Of a stretch of DNA of 5,874 nucleotides, positions 1 through 5,874 are shown one piece after another. Source of the DNA: Pontiella desulfatans (lineage in GTDB: Bacteria; Verrucomicrobiota; Kiritimatiellia; Kiritimatiellales; Pontiellaceae); contig JARFRL010000061.1 of NCBI GenBank assembly GCA_029287275.1, positions 1 to 5,874 on the forward strand, written 5' to 3'. How positions within the stretch are numbered: the first letter of the stretch is position 1; every line of letters begins with the position of its first letter. Made by a program: the position numbers and the translations under genes. The notes below the pieces were generated by a model. That model saw nothing but the letters and a program-made list of their open reading frames with translations. It was not told the origin of the DNA and made no database searches.

Positions 1-1220
1 GACTGATGGCGGGACGTTTCCCGTTCCGAACCGATGTTTCGGTTTGGCGCGAGCAACCACTCATCAACGCGGGACAGGTCACCATCGCATCGCTGCTGAA
101 GGAACAGGGATACCACACGGCGATGGTGGGTAAGTGGCACCTTGGTTTTCATGAAAACGGATACGACAAGCCGCTGAAGGGCGGTCCGATTGATTGTGGT
201 TTCGATTCGTTTTTCGGCATGCGCGCTTCCACGGATATTCCTCCCTATTTTTACATCCGCGACGATCGGGCCGTGCAGGAACCCTCGGAGCGTATTGAAG
301 AAGAGTTTTCGGAAGACTGGTCGAAAATCCAGGGACTCCGGCGTCTCGCTGGAGGGATTTCGCCCGACATGAAACTCGAAGAGGTGCTCCCCCGCTTCAC
401 CGACGAAACCATCAAAGTCATCAACGACCACGTCAAGAAAAACGCGGACCAACCGTTGTTCCTATATTTAGCTTATCCATCGCCCCACACGCCATGGTTG
501 CCCTCGGAGGAGTTCGTCGGGAAAAGCGACGCGGGATTGTATGGCGACTTCGCGATGATGGTGGACGCGAACATAGGTCTGGTGCTTGACGCGCTCGAAG
601 GCAACGGCCGAGCGAGCAACACGCTGGTGGTTTTCGCGTCGGACAACGGGCCTTGTTGGCACGACGTGGATGTCGAGCGATTCGGTCATGATTCCATGGG
701 CGTGCTGCGCGGCATGAAGTCCGACCTTTGGGAAGCTGGACATCGGTTGCCGTTCATCGTCCGTTGGCCCGACCGCGTCCAAGCCGGATCGGTCAGCGAG
801 CAGACCATCTGCTTTACCGACTTGCTGGCGACGTTCGCCTCCATTTCCGGCTATGAACTTCCCGACGAAGCCGGTCCAGACAGTTTCAGTTTGCTGCCTG
901 TTCTCGAGGGCGGACAACCGGTCGACCGACCGATTCGCGGGCCAATCGTCATGAAAGCGGGAAGCGCCTCCGCCATGATGATCCGCAAGGGGAACGACAA
1001 GCTGATCAACGCGCTGGGCTCCGGCGGGTTCTCCGCCCCGAAGGTGATCACGCCCGGTCCGGGCGATCCCGCGGGACAGCTCTACAACCTGAAAAATGAT
1101 CTCGGGGAAACCGAGAACCTGTATTCGGCCTTCCCCGAGATGGTGAGCCAACTGACCGCGGAAATGAACGCGATCATGGAGCGGGGTAGAAGCCGACCGC
1201 GCCATGGCGACCATGAATAA
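1..1220 (+). CDS. Sulfatase (arylsulfatase A-like, type I formylglycine-dependent), 5' end cut by window
   Basis: Hydrolyses sulfate esters, probably on a glycan outside the cytoplasm; the substrate is not identifiable. The first ATG (position 6) is not the true start: the frame is open to the window edge (CTG at 3-5), and the text Leu-Met-Ala-Gly-Arg matches the family segment that directly follows the C/S-x-P-x-R formylglycine motif. By alignment from memory with human arylsulfatase A, that cysteine or serine codon lies about 20 nt outside the window, with the first Asp-Asp metal ligands further upstream. Counting from the ATG at 6, visible residues are K43 and H45 (GKWHLG), H161 (SPHTPW), D213-N214 (ASDNGP) and K238 (GMKSDLWEAGHRLPF). 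These correspond to the substrate-binding Lys and His residues and the Asp-Asn calcium ligands of the family. The C-terminus has the usual LYNLKNDLGETENLY segment, so the 3' end is complete. The gene converges on the GH92 operon. Family assignment is secure; substrate is unknown. Confidence 0.95.
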   Translation, partial: LMAGRFPFRTDVSVWREQPLINAGQVTIASLLKEQGYHTAMVGKWHLGFHENGYDKPLKGGPIDCGFDSFFGMRASTDIPPYFYIRDDRAVQEPSERIEEEFSEDWSKIQGLRRLAGGISPDMKLEEVLPRFTDETIKVINDHVKKNADQPLFLYLAYPSPHTPWLPSEEFVGKSDAGLYGDFAMMVDANIGLVLDALEGNGRASNTLVVFASDNGPCWHDVDVERFGHDSMGVLRGMKSDLWEAGHRLPFIVRWPDRVQAGSVSEQTICFTDLLATFASISGYELPDEAGPDSFSLLPVLEGGQPVDRPIRGPIVMKAGSASAMMIRKGNDKLINALGSGGFSAPKVITPGPGDPAGQLYNLKNDLGETENLYSAFPEMVSQLTAEMNAIMERGRSRPRHGDHE

Positions 1221-1252
1221 ACCGGAAAACGGATAGGTCCGAAGACTAAACC

Positions 1253-1268
1253 ACCTGAAAAATCAGGT
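1253..1268. terminator. Hairpin in the convergent gap, possible weak bidirectional terminator
   Basis: The sequence ACCTGA-AAAA-TCAGGT forms a perfect 6-bp stem with a 4-nt loop between the stops of two convergent genes (1220 on plus, 1325 on minus). Neither strand has a proper U-tract directly after the stem, so it is not a textbook intrinsic terminator. On the minus strand a second, weaker dyad follows (CGGA-CCTA-TCCG, 1230-1241) and leads into TTTT. The gap 1221-1324 shows no gene and no readable continuation of either neighbour. Confidence 0.35.
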
Positions 1269-1324
1269 TCCGAAAAGGCTTGCGCCATCGGGCAGCCTAG
1301 GGATCGACGCCGGCCAACTCCGCG

Positions 1325-2158
1325 TTACCGAGTCGTCCACGCCTGCTCGGATTCGCGGCGCAATTGCTTAAAGTCCCAACCGGGAAATTCCTGTACAACA
1401 TTCGCTCTGGCATCGTCGATGCTCGTGCTCGACACGCCGACCTTCATCAGAATGGTTTCGCCGACGTGCGTGTCCCAGAAATAGACATAGAATCCCATTG
1501 GCGCTCCCTGGTCCAACCGAGCGAAATGCTTGTTTTCCAGCGCGTCGTTTTTCCACACGCCCCTGCGGCGGATCGCTTCGGTGAACTGAAACGAGAAAAA
1601 GAGCGTGGTTTCTTCGCCGGCTTGATCCTGATAGACGCCAAAGCCTTCAACGCTTTTGGAATCGCGAAGGCGCACCTCGCCACCTTTGAATTGATCCAAG
1701 GGTTGACTGATGTCGAGTACGACGTGACAACCGGCTTTAGACTCGGGAAAGGTGAATCGATAGGCGGCGACCTTGTCGACGGCGGTGAAATCGACCTTCA
1801 CGCCATTATCCTTGAGCGGGACGCTGAAGTAGCCCGGTCGCGCTTCGACTTCAGAGCGATCGAACGAGGAACGATAGGCCGAGAGCTCGGGGCGCGGGTC
1901 ATCACCGACCGCGGCGGTCACGCCCAAGCGTCCAGCCGATTCCGCGGGAACCAGGCTGAAGAGGTTGATGAAGCCCGCCTTGTCCAAGGACTTGTCGGCT
2001 TGAGTTTCCGGCCTTGGTTGAACGGTGGAATCGGGGCGGAACGCGCCGACGCGGTTTGCCTGCGGGGCCGCCAAGGCTTCGGCGGTTAAAAAGGCCGCGG
2101 CAACCATCAGACAACGCGTGATGGTCGTCATTCCTTTGTTTCCAAAAAAGATTTCCAT
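1325..2158 (-). CDS. Secreted protein resembling an isolated GH92 N-terminal domain, catalytic domain absent
   Basis: A 277-aa protein, last gene of the operon. Residues 1-31 look like a signal peptide: basic n-region, hydrophobic segment 16-27 and an ALA-A cleavage site. A linker of about 30 residues follows. From about residue 62 to 274 it reads like the N-terminal beta-sandwich of GH92 alpha-mannosidases: AYRSSFDRSEVEARPGYFSV (94-113), a VDFTAVDKVAAYRFTFP segment (122-138), MGFYVYFWDT (221-230), ILMKVGVSSTSIDDARANV (236-254), and FPGWDFKQLRRESEQAW (258-274), which in complete enzymes leads into the catalytic (alpha/alpha)6 barrel. Here translation stops three codons after that Trp. No barrel sequence follows in any minus-strand frame before the sulfatase gene. 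The usual first part of the domain, with its Gly-Thr and His-rich FPGA/PFGM motifs, is also missing. The start at 2158 is preferred because AAGGA sits 5 nt upstream; the in-frame ATG at 2131 has AAGGA directly abutting it. It is not expected to be a hydrolase alone. It may bind glycan or assist the GH92 enzyme, or be a domain remnant. Confidence 0.75.
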   Translation of the reverse strand: MEIFFGNKGMTTITRCLMVAAAFLTAEALAAPQANRVGAFRPDSTVQPRPETQADKSLDKAGFINLFSLVPAESAGRLGVTAAVGDDPRPELSAYRSSFDRSEVEARPGYFSVPLKDNGVKVDFTAVDKVAAYRFTFPESKAGCHVVLDISQPLDQFKGGEVRLRDSKSVEGFGVYQDQAGEETTLFFSFQFTEAIRRRGVWKNDALENKHFARLDQGAPMGFYVYFWDTHVGETILMKVGVSSTSIDDARANVVQEFPGWDFKQLRRESEQAWTTR

Positions 2159-2163
2159 GATTT

Positions 2164-2168
2164 TCCTT
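2164..2168 (-). promoter_or_regulatory. Ribosome binding site of the GH92 N-domain gene, overlapping the upstream stop
   Basis: AAGGA, 5 nt before the ATG at 2158. It shares bases with the TAA stop of the reductase gene (2167-2169), which suggests translational coupling. It also decides the start in favour of 2158 over 2131. Confidence 0.6.
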
Positions 2169-3390
2169 ACGCGAAATAACGCTTGGCTCGTTTAACGATT
2201 TCGGGGTAATTGACGTGATAGTCGCAGGCTTCGCGCATGGCTTCCAGATCAACGCCTTCGACATTTCGTTCGGAGGGGCGCATAGCCTGATATAAGCGCG
2301 CGGCCTCTTGGGTTCCGTCCTGTTCGTAGTACGCGACAAAACGGGAGATACTCTTGAGGTCGGTTCCGTGTTGAGCCGCGTGGGCCAGGCACGACGCGCA
2401 GCCCGGGCACATGGCGGCTCCGCTCGCCAAAACGCAGTCGCGCAGCACCTTTAAATCGGCGATTTGGAGCGGTTCGCGATACAAACGCGCCGCTTCGGAA
2501 TTCGATGCCAACTCTTCGTCGTTCGCCATCCAGATACAGCCGGCGGTAACGCGTTCATCGCTCCACAGCGCGTGCAAGACGCCCTGATGGGTGGTTAAAC
2601 CCAGTTTGTCGAATTCCGGAAGCCGTTTCGGCACATTCTTGGCGTTCCGCATCACCTTCATGTTTATCAATCCAATGCCGGCTTTATGGCACGCGTCGAA
2701 CGCGCGGTCGATTCCATCGCCTTTGGCGTGAAACGGTGAGGCGGGCGTCAGAATCGCGTCCACGAAACCACCTTCAGCCGCGGCGTGGAGAAAGCGTTCG
2801 TTCTGCATGTCGTGACAAGAAAAGCCCATCAGGTTGGTTTTGCCCGATTTCTTCATCCGCTCACACATTTTCTTGTATTCCGGACTTTTCGGCCAGTCGT
2901 AGCATTCTTCGCCATATTCCCGGGCTCCGAGTCCATGAATCAGAAACATATCCAGGTAGTCCGTTCCCAGAATATCCAACCGTTTATCGAGCATGGCCGG
3001 AATGTCCGCGATTTGTTTTGGATGATCTTTGTCGACGATGAACACCTCTTTACGGCGTTCCGGATGCTCGCGCAACCACGCCCCCAACGCTTTTTCAGAT
3101 TTTCCACCGCGATAGCAGTCCGCCATGTCAAAATATCGGATGCCCGCGTTCCAGACGTTTTCATAATACTCGACACTCGTGGCTTCCGCTTGTCCGCCCA
3201 CCGCCAAAATTGAAACTTCCGGTCCATTGCGCCCGAGTTTACGCGTCGGCAACGGACTTGGGTTCGACGCGGCGGGCTTCTTTTTGGATGGCTCGGAAGC
3301 CTCCGCGGCGCGCGCGACGGGAGCGGCCAGACTCATCGACGCGGCCGTTCCGATCATGCTTCTTCGGCTGATTTTATTCGCGGGTTTCAT
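2167..3390 (-). CDS. Tat-exported aldo/keto reductase with C-terminal cysteine cluster
   Basis: A 407-aa NAD(P)H-type aldo/keto reductase. The start at 3390 is chosen over the in-frame ATG at 3537 because it has AGGAG 6 nt upstream, gives a clean export signal, and avoids overlap with the preceding gene. Residues 8-28 form a twin-arginine signal (SRRSMIG, hydrophobic stretch, then ARA-A), followed by a Lys/Pro/Ser-rich linker to about residue 49. The barrel starts at RKLGRNGPEVS. The catalytic tetrad is visible as D88 and Y93 (FDMADCY), K121 (VDKD) and H152 (LIHG), with spacing close to the family standard. The C-terminal extension holds C328-x2-C331-x2-C334. This resembles the ferredoxin-like motif of iron-sulfur aldo/keto reductases, but the fourth cysteine and following proline are absent (A338). 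Tat export fits a protein folded with its cofactor before transport. It lies 37 nt after the GH92 gene and 8 nt before the GH92 N-domain gene. The substrate is unknown; an oxidised sugar is a guess from context. Confidence 0.9.
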   Translation of the reverse strand: MKPANKISRRSMIGTAASMSLAAPVARAAEASEPSKKKPAASNPSPLPTRKLGRNGPEVSILAVGGQAEATSVEYYENVWNAGIRYFDMADCYRGGKSEKALGAWLREHPERRKEVFIVDKDHPKQIADIPAMLDKRLDILGTDYLDMFLIHGLGAREYGEECYDWPKSPEYKKMCERMKKSGKTNLMGFSCHDMQNERFLHAAAEGGFVDAILTPASPFHAKGDGIDRAFDACHKAGIGLINMKVMRNAKNVPKRLPEFDKLGLTTHQGVLHALWSDERVTAGCIWMANDEELASNSEAARLYREPLQIADLKVLRDCVLASGAAMCPGCASCLAHAAQHGTDLKSISRFVAYYEQDGTQEAARLYQAMRPSERNVEGVDLEAMREACDYHVNYPEIVKRAKRYFA

Positions 3391-3396
3391 ATGATG

Positions 3397-3401
3397 CTCC
3401 T
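3397..3401 (-). promoter_or_regulatory. Ribosome binding site of the aldo/keto reductase gene
   Basis: AGGAG with a 6-nt spacer to the ATG at 3390. It is the strongest ribosome binding site in the window, and it fixes the reductase start at the Tat signal peptide rather than at the upstream in-frame ATG at 3537. Confidence 0.75.
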
Positions 3402-3427
3402 GTCTAGGTGTTCCAACGGAATTTCCT

Positions 3428-5668
3428 TCAATGGATATACCCCTTCGATCCCCACTCTTTATCGGGATATTTGCCAAGTTCGAACTCCAGCGTGCCACCC
3501 CGCGTAATCTGATCGTGGGTAATGAATGGCGTTTCAAGCTCTTCTCCGTTCAGGAACACCTTCTTGATGTATTTATTCTGACGGCTGGCTCCCGGAGCTT
3601 TAATGACGAACGTCTCGCCATTTTCCAGATCAATCGTGGTTTCCTCAAAAACGGGACTGGTGAGCGTGTAAATCGGCAATCCGGGAGTGACGGGATAAAT
3701 CCCCATGGACGAAAGCACCACGAAAGCCGTCATACCCCCGCCGTCCTCGTCGCCCGGAATACCATGGTACGTATCTTGGAACCACACATCCAGCAGGAAT
3801 CGGACACGGCGCTGCGTTTTCCATGGCGCGCCGAAATAGTTGTATAGGTATGGAATATGAAACGCCGGTTCATTACCCATCGCGAACTGGCCAACCAGTC
3901 CGGTGGCGTTGGATCCATTCACGAAATAGTCGCGGCGACGTACCCCGTCCAAATCCTCGCGGAACAGTTGATCCAACCGTTCTTCGGCCGCTTGCCTGCC
4001 TCCCAGCAGTTCGATCAGACCATCGATGTCATGTTGCACGTACCACGCGTAGGTCCATCCGTTGTTTTCATCGTAATAATCCCGATAGCCCGGCCCGCCA
4101 TCGAGTTTGGGATTAATATTGATCCACTCTCCGGCCATGTCTTTCGGCATGAACAACCGTTGCTCCGGATGCCAAAGTTTTCGGTAATTCCGCGCCTTGT
4201 TGGAGAAGAGCTCATAGTCCTCGTTTTTACCCAAAGCCTTCGCCAGTTCCGCGGCCACCCAGGCGTCGTACGCCATGCCCAACGTGATCGCCACGGACTG
4301 CCGCTTTTCGAAACCATCCACCAAGGGATACGATTCCTTCTCGCCCGGACGCAGCGCCGGATAGAATCCGTGTTCATGATAAAACGCGTCGAGCTCGATA
4401 TTCGGAATCCCCTGCCGCCACGGGATCGCGGTGAATTCAGTCAGGTTTTTCCTGATCCCTTCATACGCCGCGTCCAGGTCGAATCCCTTCAACCCTTTGT
4501 TCAGCGCGTCCAGAAACAACGCGCAGGAATGATACGCGAACATGCAACGGGAGTTCTCAAACACCTGCGGGAAGGTCGGCAACGCGCCGCTCTGCTGATA
4601 CATCAAAACATAGGAGTTCAGCATGTCGCTCTGCATGGCGGGATTCAGAATCGTGCGGAGCGGATGCGCGGCCAGATAGGTGTCCCACACCCAGTCGTCC
4701 ACATAAAACGGTCGGTCGCTTTCGTGCACCTTTTTATCATAACCGCTGTAATACCGCCCGTCTTCGTTGATATCCACCATGCGTTCATAGTTGCGATAGA
4801 GCGCGGTGTAAAAGCTGCGTTTCTGCTGTTCCGTTCCGCCTTTGACCTTGATCCGCGACAGCGTATCCGACCAAATCCGTTTTCCATCCCTCACCAAATC
4901 GTCAAACCGTCGGTCGGTCAGTTCATCGTTGAAGTTGGCGCGCGCCTGAGCCTGATCGATGTAGGAAATCGCGTATTTCAACAAAACGGTCTGCGGTCCT
5001 TCCGACGTCCAACTAAACCGCAGCTTTCCGTTTTCGGTCCCGATTTGAACGCCCTCAAGCGGTTTGCCCGCGGCGTCGGTCAGCTCCATGTAGCAATGAG
5101 CGTCCATCGTGGGATAGGTGTTTTCGGCGTTCCGCCGTTTGAACTTGAACGACTCCGTCACCGCGATGGCGTTCGCCGCGCGCTGATCAAACGCGAGTTT
5201 ACTCCCGGAAATCAGCAGATGTTTTTTCGGGTTCGCGGGAAACTCGACTTTGAAAACCGCGGTTTTTTTTCCGGGCGTGAAATGGACCGCGATTTCCTCA
5301 TCGAGCAAATAGGTGGAATACAGCCATGGATGCATCACCTCAAGATCATGATCGAACATCATCTTTTTGTTCCAGGAATCTTCCGACACCTCACCCGTTC
5401 CGGGTTTCATTTTAAAGATCGGGGAGAAACGGTGCGCGTAAAGCTGCATCGGAAAATCGCTGATCTGATCATCGCGGTACTCATACCGTCCCGGCACCAT
5501 GCGAATCATCTGGTTCGGCAGATGAAAGGTCGGAAAGGTCGGCACCAGCAGTTTTGATATGGTACCGATGCGCGGATCCACATAGTCGGTCACATCCGCG
5601 TGTGACGCGACCCCGGAAGCAAGTGCCAGCAGGAAAAGGACCGCGTGTTTTTTGATTTTCAACGTCAT
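3428..5668 (-). CDS. Secreted GH92 family protein (alpha-mannosidase-like, divergent)
   Basis: A 746-aa protein, first gene of the operon. Residues 1-24 are a Sec signal peptide (KIKK, hydrophobic LFLLALASGV, cleavage after SHA). An N-terminal beta-sandwich spans about 27-265 and the (alpha/alpha)6 catalytic domain about 266-746. GH92 hallmarks are FYTALYRN (286-293), DINEDGRYYSGYD (299-311), WDTY (328-331), MFAYHS (376-381), YAWYVQHDIDGLIELLGG (540-557), GNEPAFHIPYLYNYFGAPWKTQ (598-619), GIPGDEDGGGMTAF (636-649) and MGIYPVTPG (655-663). Aligned from memory with BT3990 of Bacteroides thetaiotaomicron, E534 matches the general acid and D640/D642 the catalytic-base pair; the acid-to-base spacing of 108 residues is close to 111 there. 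GH92 enzymes are calcium-dependent, inverting exo-alpha-mannosidases. Unusual points: the canonical GHGH-FPGA-PFGM motif is replaced by a VPTFPTFHLPNQ-type segment, WDTYR reads WDTYL, and TLEYAYDDW reads TLGMAYDAW. The linkage or sugar may therefore differ from standard mannosidases. The Shine-Dalgarno is weak (GAG, 7-nt spacer). Confidence 0.92.
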   Translation of the reverse strand: MTLKIKKHAVLFLLALASGVASHADVTDYVDPRIGTISKLLVPTFPTFHLPNQMIRMVPGRYEYRDDQISDFPMQLYAHRFSPIFKMKPGTGEVSEDSWNKKMMFDHDLEVMHPWLYSTYLLDEEIAVHFTPGKKTAVFKVEFPANPKKHLLISGSKLAFDQRAANAIAVTESFKFKRRNAENTYPTMDAHCYMELTDAAGKPLEGVQIGTENGKLRFSWTSEGPQTVLLKYAISYIDQAQARANFNDELTDRRFDDLVRDGKRIWSDTLSRIKVKGGTEQQKRSFYTALYRNYERMVDINEDGRYYSGYDKKVHESDRPFYVDDWVWDTYLAAHPLRTILNPAMQSDMLNSYVLMYQQSGALPTFPQVFENSRCMFAYHSCALFLDALNKGLKGFDLDAAYEGIRKNLTEFTAIPWRQGIPNIELDAFYHEHGFYPALRPGEKESYPLVDGFEKRQSVAITLGMAYDAWVAAELAKALGKNEDYELFSNKARNYRKLWHPEQRLFMPKDMAGEWININPKLDGGPGYRDYYDENNGWTYAWYVQHDIDGLIELLGGRQAAEERLDQLFREDLDGVRRRDYFVNGSNATGLVGQFAMGNEPAFHIPYLYNYFGAPWKTQRRVRFLLDVWFQDTYHGIPGDEDGGGMTAFVVLSSMGIYPVTPGLPIYTLTSPVFEETTIDLENGETFVIKAPGASRQNKYIKKVFLNGEELETPFITHDQITRGGTLEFELGKYPDKEWGSKGYIH

Positions 5669-5830
5669 CGTTTATCTCGTTATCATCTTCGTCATGTTAT
5701 CGGAGTCGGAGTCTCCGACCCGCTCATCTTTTCAGCGTCGATTAATTCCGACTCATTGGAACCCGATAGAACGCTAAAAAGCGAGGAACTCGGCGCTGCT
5801 GCTGAATAACCACTCCGTTGTATTTTGAAT
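5669..5830 (-). other. Structured 5' leader of the GH92 operon
   Basis: About 160 nt between the predicted transcription start (near 5830) and the GH92 ATG. No gene, tRNA or riboswitch class was recognised in it. It contains small dyads: CGAG-GAA-CTCG (5782-5792), CGCT-AAAA-AGCG (5772-5783) and the larger palindrome at 5705-5719. The segment just before the ATG is AT-rich with only a weak Shine-Dalgarno. A leader this long could host post-transcriptional control, but nothing here proves it. Confidence 0.4.
5705..5719. repeat. Perfect palindrome GTCGGAGTCTCCGAC in the operon leader
   Basis: Two 7-base arms (GTCGGAG / CTCCGAC) around one central base. As RNA it would fold as a 6-bp stem with a 3-nt loop. 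A further copy of TCGGAG lies next to it (5700-5705). It has no U-tract and sits about 40 nt before the GH92 start, so it is not a terminator of the operon. It could be a protein-binding site, a leader hairpin, or one copy of a dispersed genomic repeat. Confidence 0.5.
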
Positions 5831-5836
5831 AAACAC

Positions 5837-5865
5837 CATCTAAAACGTTTCAGCGACAATGTCAA
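5837..5865 (-). promoter_or_regulatory. Sigma70-type promoter for the GH92-reductase-GH92N operon
   Basis: On the minus strand a perfect TTGACA (-35, 5860-5865) is followed by exactly 17 nt and then TAGATG (-10, 5837-5842; four of six match TATAAT). Transcription would start near 5830. It is the only good promoter seen upstream of the operon, and the intergenic gaps downstream are too short to need another. Confidence 0.6.
5840..5853. promoter_or_regulatory. LacI/GalR-type operator overlapping the promoter
   Basis: CTGAAACGTTTTAG (minus strand) is a 14-base near-perfect palindrome with a central CG and only one mismatched base pair. This form, AAACGTTT with the central CpG, is typical of operators bound by LacI/GalR-family regulators. 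It lies across the spacer and the edge of the -10 box, where a bound repressor would block RNA polymerase. The regulator gene is not in the window. The expected effect is derepression by a sugar released from the substrate. Confidence 0.6.
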
Positions 5866-5874
5866 GCATGCGTG

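Noticed and set aside
6..8. The ATG at position 6 as the real start of the sulfatase
   Set aside because: It falls within the conserved segment just after the formylglycine motif, and the frame remains open to the window edge. A start here would lack the catalytic residue.
468..1214. A 248-codon minus-strand frame inside the sulfatase gene
   Set aside because: It is antisense to strongly conserved sulfatase motifs and its translation has no family features. It is also not a continuation of the GH92 N-domain gene.
1221..1324. A frameshifted GH92 catalytic domain after the stop of the 277-aa gene
   Set aside because: I read the minus strand past the stop: the same frame and a neighbouring frame give no GH92 barrel text, and the gap is only 104 nt before the sulfatase gene, far too short for a barrel.
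1364..2089. A 241-codon plus-strand frame antisense to the GH92 N-domain gene
   Set aside because: The minus-strand protein has a signal peptide and GH92 N-domain motifs and fits the operon; the plus-strand translation resembles nothing I recognise.
3391..3537. A 49-residue N-terminal extension of the reductase reaching into the GH92 gene
   Set aside because: The extension overlaps the GH92 coding sequence and would bury the Tat signal inside the protein. The ATG at 3390 has a strong AGGAG with ideal spacing.
3857..5557. A 566-codon open frame on the plus strand, antisense to the GH92 gene
   Set aside because: It lies wholly inside the GH92 gene, whose protein has clear family motifs from end to end. 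The antisense translation shows no recognisable domain, and its length follows from the codon use of the real gene.

Overview
The window suggests a free-living, carbohydrate-degrading bacterium of the PVC type (Planctomycetota, Verrucomicrobiota, Kiritimatiellota or Lentisphaerota). The reasons are a moderately GC-rich sequence, an arylsulfatase-type sulfatase, exported glycoside hydrolase family 92 (GH92) proteins and a Tat-exported aldo/keto reductase, all in one small locus. The taxonomic call is inference; no rRNA, tRNA or other marker gene is present.

Layout. Positions 1-1220 (+) hold the 3' part of a sulfatase gene. Its formylglycine site lies just outside the left edge. A short convergent gap (1221-1324) contains a small hairpin. 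The rest is a minus-strand operon read from right to left. A promoter with a perfect -35 box and an overlapping LacI/GalR-type palindrome (5837-5865) is followed by a leader of about 160 nt with several small dyads (5669-5830). Then come a full-length but divergent GH92 alpha-mannosidase-like protein (3428-5668), a Tat-exported aldo/keto reductase with a C-terminal cysteine cluster (2167-3390), and a 277-aa secreted protein that looks like an isolated GH92 N-terminal beta-sandwich with no catalytic domain (1325-2158). The gaps inside the operon are 37 nt and 8 nt, and the last ribosome binding site overlaps the preceding stop codon, so co-transcription and coupled translation are likely.

How the genes may work together. 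All three operon products carry export signals. The sulfatase N-terminus is not visible, but relatives are usually exported. The simplest reading is a small extracytoplasmic glycan-processing locus: the sulfatase removes sulfate esters, the GH92 protein removes an alpha-mannosyl or related residue, and the reductase acts on an exposed carbonyl or oxidised sugar. The operon would be controlled by a sugar-responsive LacI-family repressor encoded elsewhere. The substrate cannot be read from the sequence.

The least ordinary parts are the stand-alone GH92 N-domain gene placed with a complete GH92 gene, the divergence of several otherwise typical GH92 motifs, and the exported reductase with an incomplete iron-sulfur-like motif between them. 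I found no CRISPR array, transposon, RNA gene or phage element.
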